Source: Toxorhynchites rutilus septentrionalis
Lineage: Eukaryota; Arthropoda; Insecta; Diptera; Culicidae
Direction: 5' to 3'
DNA: 64,000 bases
NCBI RefSeq assembly: GCF_029784135.1
Contig: NC_073746.1
Coordinates: 159,577,108 to 159,641,107, forward strand
How positions within the stretch are numbered: the first letter of the stretch is position 1; each line of letters starts with the position of its first letter. Below are positions 54,809 to 64,000 of the stretch, in pieces. The notes under the pieces were generated by a model. The model did not search any database, was not told the DNA's origin, and saw nothing but the letters and a program-made list of their open reading frames with translations. Position numbers and translations under genes: made by a program.

Positions 54809-57009
54809 CTTTTTTAGCTTCAAAATTGTCGAGCCCTGATACCAAGGGAACGCCTCACACCACACTCAGGTCGCTGAAAGCTAAGATCATTGAGGTGATG
54901 ACATATATGGATCGATACATGGTAAAACGTGCATGCGCCAGTTTCCGGAAGCGTCTATCAACAGTCATCGGAAAGGGAGGCGATTTTTTTGAATGAAATA
55001 ATTCACGGTTCTCATATGTTACGAAAAAAAACCACAAAACATTCATCGCATACATCACTCATTGGTGTAATTTTTCAAAAACATGTCGTTTACTGCAAAA
55101 ATTCGTTGCACACCCTGTACACTGGATTCATTTTTACGTGATTCTCTGGATATAACGCGATTGTTTTACGCGAATCTCTCAAAATTACGCGATCTGCCTA
55201 TCGTCTATTTTGCGAGTGTATACTCAAAATTACGCGATTGTACACCTCAGTCATCGCTATCCGCTGGTTTTACTGACCTTATTATCTATGGACAAGGTAT
55301 ATGAAAGGAATTGGGAAAATCAGGTTGAGTTGAATTACAAAAAGAATAGTTCTAGGCATGATTCTTGAATGACTTTTTCTATCTATTAATAGTAATGCAT
55401 TTTGATATTTTGTCTCTGGTGACCAAAAAACCTAAAAAAATCAGATTTTACAAAAAACTAAAATGGCGTATATCTCTCCTATTAACACGTTGAACCCCGC
55501 GTCGGTCCCGTGGGACTGGCACTGAGAACGACTATCGCAATGTGAGAAGCTAAATAAAATATGGTTTGTTTTCAGACATGTTTCATAATGTGACTACACC
55601 CAAACTAGCGTTGGTAGAAAAAAAATCATCTTTGACAGAAAAAACGCTTCTTCGATGATGTGGTGGATTCGTTCTGGATAATAGAAAACGGCCTTTAAGA
55701 TGAAATGGGTTCGAACCTGGAAATGAACCAAACTCATCAAGAAATCATAGACAGAAGAAAAGTTGATTTTTGTAGCACTATGTTATTTTCGCATTTGAAG
55801 AACCAAAATAAATACATTCTTCATAATCTGAATACAGTAATAGCATAGTATAGTCAGTATCATTCAACTCTAAACGACATTATTCAATCACACCTAAACC
55901 GGAACTACGATAATATGCCTCAATGTGTGAATCAACGCAATCAATTGGAAGCGTCGCATATGTTCTTAAAATGGATAAATTTCGTCAACATACCTGACCC
56001 AATTTCCAACAATACAATCTTTGTATCGTCAGGTAATGAAATCTGTACGATTATCGTATTACTCGCTCCTTGAAAAATGTGCACATATTAACATTATAAA
56101 TGGAAAGACATTAGCTCACGCTATTTCAATCTTATCTCTCCGGAGATAAAATATGTCCCCTGTGGCGTGAATAAGTTTGCTTCAGGTTCAGCGCATTTAC
56201 TGTATGAGCAAGACCGACTTAAACATTCATCCAAACAACGATGCACTTCACCGCTGCATTCGTTATTTTGGCACTTCGAGAATTTAAGTTTAGGATCAAA
56301 GTGGAGCAGAAGGCAAAAATTGACATTTTATCAACTATGTAGTTCGAGCCTCGAACGATGTTGTCTGCAAATGAAATTGGATATTGAGTTACTGCAAGCA
56401 ACTTTTTAGTGTAATACAAAACACGTCGAAACATATTAATTTACAGAAATACGAAATATAACTGGGCTCTTAATATCGAATGAACTTAAAAACTTTCTCA
56501 CGTTCGTTTTTCAACATTCAATAATCATCTGTAGGTTCTTTTCGTTAGTGGTTCTCATCGAATCTCATCGAAGTTGCATAAAAATTTATCTTTTTTTGAA
56601 CCGCATTTTCGTTTTCATTTTCAAGCATGGTAAACAAACATATTTTCAACACATCAAAACGATACTAACAGACGCTATTAAGATATTAATTCACACTCTG
56701 CTGATTCTTTACGAGTTGAATTAGTAATCAGATAGTTACAATTACTATTTTGAGAGACATAACTTTTACAAAAAGCAACACTTTTTTCTTGATAAGACAA
56801 CCAATGTTGCGGCTCAGTTTCCTCGAAATCGGCTGAATCGAATTGGACGCGGCAAGTTTCGTTTGAAACCCAATGTTGGTTTTATTTGAGAGCCCTTCAA
56901 AGTTTTATCGGAATCGGTCCACAGGTTCCAAAAATATGGCGGAAACAAGTTCAGTGGCCATAAAGTCTAGAACCCAAACGAAAAAAAAACGCCATTTGAG
57001 TTATAAATA
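54809..57009. other. Intronic DNA, no gene recognised
   Basis: 55100-55260 repeats TTACGCGAT(C/T)T-like phrases (AAAATTACGCGAT twice). TTAACACGTTGAACCCCGCG at 55484 resembles a TTAA-element end without a partner. Nothing coding seen. Confidence 0.4.
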
Positions 57010-57267
57010 GGATTACCATCTGTCCTGATTTAGCAGGACATGTCCTGATTTTGAGATCTATTTGTTTTTCACAGTCTAGCCTTTGTCCTGATAGAGGCCT
57101 CATAGAGGCCATTATCTCCAGAGTATTTTCATCGCAAGGATCGCCCAAGAAATATATTAAATAAATAAATTTCACGTGTATTTATATCTCAAAGAATTGC
57201 AATGGTTTTGTCATAATCGTAACTATGACAGGTGTCCTGATTTTAAACTCCGACCAGATGGTATCCC
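57010..57267. mobile_element. 258-bp TA-flanked MITE
   Basis: Ends GGATTACCATCTGTCC and, inverted, GGGATACCATCTGGTC, with TA on both sides (57008-57009, 57268-57269). TGTCCTGATTTT recurs near both ends. No coding potential. Confidence 0.65.
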
Positions 57268-57269
57268 TA

Positions 57270-57835
57270 AGTATAAAACTTCAGGATTTTTCAAAACTAG
57301 CTTATTTGTGATGAATTCAAGCCCAAATGACCTGACGTAACCTGGATATGTTCCGGATTAAGTTTCCAAGGAAAGTGACCACTTTATGACCAGAACCAAA
57401 TCCCACCATGCGACATATCGAACTTCATGGTCTGTCGATACTAGCTCAGTGGTGACCATTTCAAGGGTGTTTAGAATAACCCGGACGGTCTCCGGATAAC
57501 CTGCAGCTCGCTCAAATCCTCGAATTATCATTTATATTACCATAGGTAAAGAAATTAGTGAATTTCTAAATATTTTCGTGCACATTTCACTAGAAAATAA
57601 TGGAAAAAATAGATTGATCAATTTCATCCCAAAAGTATGTTTTAAAATTTTCCGCTTAAAATTTTCCTTACTAACGTTTAAGGAAATTCTTCAACAATGC
57701 ATTTCATAATGTTTTGTGACCTTAACGACAGGCATCGAACAAAACGGCGCATATTTGACTTAAAACAGATGATTGTAACTAATTTTATGAACAAATGAAA
57801 ATTCAAAAAAAAACCGCAGGACTTTTTTGACAGCC
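57270..57835. other. Intronic DNA, no gene recognised
   Basis: 57300-57540 contains CCTGGATATGTTCCGGATTA and CCGGACGGTCTCCGGATAAC phrases typical of a dispersed repeat; no boundaries found. Confidence 0.4.
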
Positions 57836-57945
57836 TAATATATAGTTACAATTTGGTAAGTAAACAGGATTTTATTTGCTTTTATTTCAAGAGTTATTGG
57901 ATTATAACAAGTGCGCAGGTGCGCACCTTTGCCCCGCACTAATCT
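57836..57945 (-). repeat. Terminal fragment of the 29800-31625 family
   Basis: On the minus strand: GTGCGGGGCAAAGGTGCGCA, then CCAATAACTCTTGAAATAAA and AGCAAATAAAAT, the same order as 29800-29880. Confidence 0.8.
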
Positions 57946-58694
57946 ACTGGTTCTTCAAAAATAATTGTGTATAATCATCAATTTGCCCTCGGTTTACGTT
58001 ACCATGGGCCTGATTCTCGAATACACTTCACGGTGGAAACCTGTGAAAACGAAATAAACGGCACGCCATTGAACTACGTTTTACGAGTTAGAGAAGTGTC
58101 GAGGATAACAATGAGTTTTCAGGCAGAATGAGCACTTTTCAAATAAAAAATCATTAATGAAAATGAACTTCTTCGTATCAAACTGGTGGGTGGAAAACTT
58201 TGTTTTCTTCATGTGATATAATAATCTCATACAACAATTTCATCTGAAGATAATTTGATATTATAATGATAAGTTTAGTGGGAAACTAATCTCGTATCCA
58301 GATGTCGACACCGTACCGTTGTCATCGCGGATACGTTTCATTCCGTTTCCACCGTGAAGTGTATTCGAAGTGTATTCAAGAATCAGACCCCATTTTTCCC
58401 TTCATCGGGAAGAATCAGAATCAAAGAACAATAAAACAGTAAGGAACAAGCTCTATGTTTGGGGCGTATTGATTTTTTAAACAATTGATGCAAGTGAGTT
58501 GTACGTGACTGCAATAGTTAGATTATACACACGCAAACGCTCTTCAAGCCGTTAAAAACGCATTTTTACTTGATTACTGAAACTCTGAGTTTGTGAATTT
58601 TAACTATCCCCAAGCGTGATGGAACATCACTATCCGTCGACACTTACAATCCTCCGAAGCTTACAGTTTCCATGTTTTCCCTTCCTTCTTGCAG
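57946..58694. other. 3' end of the 35.4-kb host intron
   Basis: No gene recognised. CACTTCACGGTGGAAAC (58024) and GTTTCCACCGTGAAGTGTAT (58348) form an inverted pair about 330 bp apart, possibly a MITE with ends near AATACACTTC. The intron closes with a strong polypyrimidine tract and CTTGCAG at 58688-58694. Confidence 0.45.
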
Positions 58695-59065
58695 ATACAG
58701 CACAATGTGGCGGCGGTGGCATTACCGGCGGCGGAACACTTCCGCGAAGAACGACAGTCGGCTTCAATGCCAAAACCCAGGGCACTCTTGGGACAGGAGC
58801 TGGACTTACTGGAAGCGCACACCTCGTATCCCCGGCCGGTAACACGGGTGGACCCGGTGGTGGTGGAGCGGTAATCGGAGGAACCGTGACGCCGCACTCC
58901 CTTGCCGGGCGAACGGCTGGCGGTGTCAGTGGAGGCAATGGCAATGGTACCGGTAACGTCAGAGGAACAGCCCATTTGGATGACCTGATACACCTGCCGG
59001 GACCGCTAACCGAGGACGCCGTAATGCGAACGCTGCAAACCAGATTCAACGAGGGAAAATTCTTC
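58695..59065 (+). CDS. Exon C of the host gene: glycine-rich linker and start of a myosin-like motor domain
   Basis: A 371-bp exon after TTCCTTCTTGCAG and before donor TTC|GTAAGT. It starts at codon position 2, matching exon B's phase-1 end, and closes on a codon boundary. It encodes a Gly/Thr-rich linker (GGGGITGGGTLPRR, then TGGPGGGGAVIGGTVTPH) and a folded-looking end, DDLIHLPGPLTEDAVMRTLQ then TRFNEGKFF. That end resembles the opening of a myosin head, where a D(D)L..L..LTE..V...L..RF...(F/I)(Y/F)T pattern precedes the first ATPase loops. A long linker before the head suggests an unconventional myosin; dachs-like is a guess. The ATP-binding exons would be beyond the window or unrecognised. 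Confidence 0.75.
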
Positions 59066-62007
59066 GTAAGTGTTGAACCGCTGTGTTTCGTTTTTATTAC
59101 ACCGCTTATTACAGGCGCAATTTAAACGTTAGTTTTTTATATTTCATGCCATCGGGGTGCCATTAGGATGTTTCAATTCGTCTTTTACGAATGAGGTACG
59201 GTTCTTTTACTACCTAGATTGATAAGATGGGCATTTTGAGCCATTTCGCGGTGCAAGGTCGTAAAGTTTACCCACGAAGGAGAGCTTCTTTTAGAAAGTA
59301 GCCGTGTTGTGCGTGACAAAACAAATTCCGGGTTTGGATCTGGGATTCGAATATGGAATTCAACTTCCTATTCTGAACCTTCGTATCTGGAGCATACATA
59401 GTGAGCCAATTGGGGACAATTTAAACTATATCGAACCAGGTATTACATATCTATAAAGAGTTTTTTCCACTTGGCCAGAATATTGTCTCAGAGATTTGAA
59501 GCATTCGATGGCTTGTATCCACCGAATTCTATATTTTTCTATATTTGCATAGTATGATTTATTATCAGAATTGTCCATTTATATTTTTGTTTATTTCCCA
59601 TACATTCGTTTGAGCCGTTTTTCTCGAAGATGCGTTTTATGCATTGCTCCCAAAACAAACAAAAAACATTGCATGCTTACCGCGCCGGCGTAACTCTTTC
59701 AGTAGTGTAAGTAAACATATAAACGGGTATCACGTACACACAACTTCGTCACATTCTTCAGTTCCGTGCCAAATAAATAACCTCCCTCCCAATCAAGAAA
59801 TTTAACCGTCCAAGACGAAAAGTCACGCAACAGGATCAAGAGATTACGATACTGCTCCGTTTAATTAGCAGCCCGGTTAAGCATTTTTCCCGTCCGCATT
59901 CATTCTGTACAGTTCACCTGGCAGCAGCCAGACTCATGCAAATCGAGCAAGTGGAAACGCTTAAGCCTAGTTGATCTGAATTTAATAATCATGGACAGCT
60001 CAACCCGACGACGGTTGCCTTAGGATAGGACGGAAAAAAACGGCAGCAGAGAAAAAGAACTCAAAGCTTCACGGGCACCAGATGGATTGATTGCTGCAGG
60101 GAGTCTGGAAAGTTTACCTTCAGGGTTGTATTTTGTACACCCCGCTAATGCATGATCATTTTTGAATTAAAATCCAAACCATCCGGAGTGCAGCCGACTG
60201 AACAGTTTCGAGTGGACAGGAAAGGCCACTCTGTGTGTTTATTTTTCTGTCGTGTCAATTCGCTTAGCAGCGTTTATAAGACCGGTTCCACGAGGAGAAA
60301 TGCGTGCATGAACGCATTTCTAACGCATGTGAATGCCCCTACCGAGCAAATGTCTGCGCCTAACGTTTATGAATACATTATAGAACGGTCTTTAACTTTA
60401 TCATACACTTACTGAGAGTTAAATGGATTTATCACATTTAATAAATTAACGCCGATGATGCATTCAGCCTGATGAAATCAATATTTCGCCATTACTTTCA
60501 ATTAAATTGGATAGAAATTAAAATAAGAGTATAGACTCATCCATAGACTGAGCCATCGATCCCCATCAACTCGAATGGCTCAGTTGATCAATTTCCGGAC
60601 ACTTGAGCAAACAAAACAAAACAAATATAAACTGAGCACTTTCATTCATTTCACTTTTCACTTACACTTTCGACTTCATTGGTCAATTATGTTGCTTCTG
60701 CCATCTGCCGCTCAATGTAATGAACCATGCATATGGCTCTTAAATGTTCCTTTTTTGCCTTTTACCGTGATTGTTAGAGAAACTCGATTCAAAACAAACA
60801 AACAAAAAAATCTGCTCAACGCTAAAGCTAATGACCGGCAAGGCTAGTTTCAGACACAGTGTAACCGATTTTGATCATAATTTCGTGTCGTTCCAATCAG
60901 GTGTGGAGAGCGTGGAACGTGGATTGTGCCCGCTGAGAGCATTTCCAAATGAGCGTTGGTTGACCTACCTCCCGCTGTTGTGGGAGTGAGTTCATAAATG
61001 ATTCAAAAGCCAACCGAAATCCGCACAATGCACCATTACCGAAACCCAGTTCTCAAAGTTGTCGTTCGCAAAGAACTGAATAGTTTCGCGACATGATTAC
61101 CGGCGCTTTGCTGTAGACCATTATGGTATCAAATATTATGATCTTAGATGTTTTCGTGATTTATCTAGCCGTCAGTTCGGGGGATAAATTAGGCCTAATG
61201 ATGTTTCTATCGGTGGAAGGCATCTACTGTAATGGTTGGAAAGTGGCTCAAACTTGTTTCCGACTTATCTTATGTCATAGCTTTGAATCTGACACTTTGT
61301 CACAAAAAAGAGAATATGTTGTTTACTGCCTATCAGTCTTTCGAAAAACACTTACACATGTCCACGCGATGTGAAAATTCCATGTTTTTGTTTGAATTCG
61401 AACATGATTTCCGCTAGTTGTTGGATGTCTATTCCAAACACGAACATGGGTACACAAACATAAAGAACATCATGTACAAACATATCACCCGATGTCGCAG
61501 TATTCATCGCTTTCATTTCGTTTCTTTTCATGCACGGAAAAAAATTATTCATCCTAATACATCTCTTCGTAGAAAACTTTTTCACAAAAACGAACTTGAA
61601 ATTTAGTTCGCATTACAAAAATTACATAAACTAAGAGGCTATGAGTTTATGCACATTTTGCAATAATCCTTGATTTCGTGCAAAGAAAACATTCTCTGAA
61701 TGCTTTTGCGTGTATGTTGCCAATTGAAGTCTGGGAAACCGACTGCACAGCGGACGACGTCGTACAAATGCTGGCCAAATAAAGAAATAAATACCAAAAA
61801 TTAGTTCTAGATGCATGTTTTCAGGAAAGTTTACAGATATTCTTGATATTTTCATGAAAGTTTGATTGGGGCGGTCCAAGTTAGGGCGTTCAAAAAATCA
61901 ATACCGAAAGATTTATTTTGCAGGGCAATGTTTCTGGAAAATGTCTGCTTCAAACGCATAAAATCAGTTGAGTTGAAACTAATTATCACCTGCAAAATTA
62001 GTTCACG
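59066..62007. other. Next host intron (presumed), no gene recognised
   Basis: Short frames only. No exon continuing the motor domain (for example a VGPILL-type stretch) was seen. 61380-61480 has AACATG repeats similar to 63320-63450. Confidence 0.45.
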
Positions 62008-62957
62008 GTGGCACATTTTAAGGAAGAAAATATACCTGTCAGTACGGTATATCGTATCCTGGGTTCCCTGAACGTAGAGCGGAAGGTCGGAAGTGGTCGT
62101 CCGGTGACGATAATGACGAGGCAGAGGAAGACATCGTTAAAGAAGCTGTTTGACAACAAGGACGCAACCAGCCTGCGTGACGCCGGTCGGAATATGGCTG
62201 CTCCCACGTATTGATCCATCGGACCCTCAAGATGGAAGGAATCGTCTGCAGGAAGAAGACAAGGTCGCCGGAGTACACGGAGGAGCAGATTGAGACGGTT
62301 AAATCACAGTGTCGTTGGATGACCAAAAAATACCGCGGGACGTCTTTCGTTCTGGACGACGAAAGCTATTTTCCGCTGTCCAAAACGCATATTCCAGGAA
62401 ATGATAATTACTACTCCAGCGACAAGTCATCCACACCGCCTGAAGTGAAATACAAGTTCAAGCACAAGTTTGAAAAAAAGGTTATGTTGTACATCGCCAT
62501 TTCCGACCGGGGCATTTCGAAGCCTTGGTTTAAGCCGAGCGGTCTGGCAATCAACCAACAAATCTATTGAGAAGAGTGCCTCGATAAAATCCTGCTGCCG
62601 TCCCTGAACGAGCATCACGCGGATGCGAAGTACGTCTTCTGGCCGGACAAAGCGTCTTCCCATTACGCCAAGAAGACGCTGGCGAATCTTGAGGAGAAAA
62701 AGATACCGTTCGTGCCGAAAGATCGTAACCCAACAATCTTGCCCCAGTGCCGCCCAATAGAGGATTTCTTTGGCTCACTCAATGTCCTAGTGTATAAAAA
62801 CAATTGGAGGGCCAAGGACACGAAGCAACTGACTACAAGAATCCGGAATTGTATCCGGAAAATGGACGTAAGTGCCGTACAACGTTCTTGGGAGAGCAGC
62901 GCGACAAAGTTTCGTCGAACTGCAGACCACGGCCTTTACTCAATCATTCACTGACAT
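62008..62957 (+). pseudogene. DD37E-type transposase, nearly intact
   Basis: A second, distinct Tc1/mariner transposase. The N-terminal HTH part is in frame 1 (62008-62214; IPVSTVYRILGSLNVERKVG). It shifts near 62210 to frame 3, which holds the catalytic domain: FVLDDESYFPLSK (first Asp), FWPDKASSHYAKK (Asp 62646-62648) and CRPIEDFFGSL (Glu 62760-62762). There are 37 residues between the last two. One in-frame TGA at 62568-62570 interrupts QQIY-EECLDKILLP. The C-terminus ends ...HGLYSIIH before TGA. With one frameshift and one stop it is among the least damaged transposases here. Terminal repeats were not identified. Confidence 0.87.
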
Positions 62958-64000
62958 TTTTTTGAAGAAAATACATTATGTTATTAATAAAAAATACTGA
63001 AATCGATGAAAAAAAAATTGTAAATAGCGAATTTTATATGAAATCAATATATAAATTGATGCGTGCACTAAATAATGATATCAATTGTGAATAACTCTGA
63101 TATCAATTGACGTTTATTTTGTTCAGAACAGATGAAGAGGTTTATTTTATTTGCCCAAAATTTCAGACGAAGCACCCATTGTCATGATAGGAAAGCATTT
63201 TTTCCATGTAAACATACCAACACACCACGTGTAGAGTGGTGGTGGTGTGGTGTCCGATTCGCTTCTTCTACTCTACGCACTGCCGATGCTTGGGGTGAAA
63301 ATGCAAGGGCAACTGTACACATGTTCGAACATCATGTGAAACATTAGGCTTAAACATCGTATGTCCAAACATATTACGAATCCAAACATGTTACATTTTC
63401 AAACATAGGTACAAAAAAATCATGTTTGTATTCAAACACAAAACTGCGAACAGCAGAGTGAACATATTTATCCCGGACGCAGTGTTTTTTTGTGAAAGGC
63501 GTCGTGCACAAATTACGTAACGCTAAAAATGCGCTTTTTGGACCCCCTCCCCTCTATGTAACAGTAAGTAACGCAAGACGAACCCCCTCCCCCTCATGTC
63601 ACGTAACGCAAAATCAAAGTCGTTTGACAAATTTTCATAACATTTCAGATTTTATTAAATAATGAAAATATCAACGTAGAAAATCTGTCCATGCCGGAAT
63701 CTAAGTTTATTCGAATTAGATCTGACAAGTTCATAGAATTTCTAACAGAGAAAGAAAATCAATGCTGACATCTGCTGGGATTGGGTCTTTGAAATCATCT
63801 AGTGTTTGGCTGAGAGGAACAGGAGTTGGTATAATTTGATGTTGATTTATACAAAAACAACTGTTTGTTTTCAGAAGTTCGAGACTGAATCGAGCATCGA
63901 GATTTGTTACTGCTCAACAAAAGGGTCGCTTTCTTCGGAATTAAAAAAAATACGTTCTCAAATTTAAAGGGGGAAAATAGGGAGGAAATAATCCTAATCC
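62958..64000. other. Non-coding DNA with dispersed-repeat fragments
   Basis: 63320-63450 has degenerate (C)AAACAT repeats. 63505-63615 has ACGTAACGC phrases around two CCCCCTCCCC blocks, a pattern I recall from widespread insect repeats. No gene seen. Confidence 0.45.

Noticed and set aside
55484..55540. TTAA-type transposon with end AACACGTTGAACCCCGCG
   Set aside because: Only one end is visible; no inverted partner within a reasonable distance.
58630..59049. 139-codon minus frame over exon C
   Set aside because: Pro/Val-rich antisense shadow of the Gly-rich exon; splice sites and phase favour the plus strand.

Overview
This window looks like nuclear DNA of a culicine mosquito, most likely Aedes-type. 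It is AT-rich and packed with degenerate transposable elements. It contains tRNA-derived SINEs that resemble the Aedes Feilai family, RTE-type and I/Loner-type non-LTR retrotransposons, and Tc1/mariner elements including the DD37E group known from mosquitoes. The species call rests on recognising family motifs by eye, not on a search. There are no bacterial-style operons, rRNA genes, CRISPR arrays or convincing stand-alone tRNA genes.

Only one host gene can be supported. Three exons on the + strand (22615-22970, 23140-23293, 58695-59065) have strong splice sites and compatible phases (1 in, 0/0, 1/1, 0 out). They encode a short coiled-coil-like segment, a long low-complexity linker (Thr/Asn/Ala then Gly), and a segment resembling the start of a myosin motor domain. 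The first intron between them is 169 bp and the second is 35,401 bp. Most of the mobile DNA in the window therefore sits in that large intron, in the preceding intron or upstream region (1-22614), or in the following intron (59066 onward).

Layout. 602-1906: DD37E Tc1/mariner element with perfect 49-bp terminal repeats and a frameshifted transposase. 2475-4727: SINEs, a MITE and an unclassified ~335-bp tandem repeat. 5299-11437: full-length I/Loner-type retrotransposon inserted in a ~120-bp tandem repeat with a 13-bp target duplication. 14203-15638: SINE next to a Tc1 element. 16770-18934: repeat copies and a TA-flanked element. 19293-20428: dead mariner. 22615-23293: host exons. 24046-26470: antisense RTE with an internal inversion. 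27177-28378: second dead mariner, holding a 56-bp micro-insertion. 29800-31625: TA-flanked element. 32142-36758: Tc1 element apparently opened by a SINE, an RT-bearing LINE fragment and a TGACGTAGGACT-type element. 38995-43285: LINE fragments and repeats. 45717-47940: MITE, transposase relic and another TGACGTAGGACT-type copy. 50012-51860: TA-flanked element carrying a TTAA-flanked element. 52011-54808: hAT-like element and a ~93-bp tandem-repeat element. 58695-59065: host exon. 62008-62957: a second, fairly young DD37E transposase pseudogene.

Nothing here works as a pathway. The main interest is transposon biology: nested insertions, non-autonomous families, a very short retroposon-like unit and repeated core-promoter sequences. 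I found no clear sign of a new defence or metabolic system.
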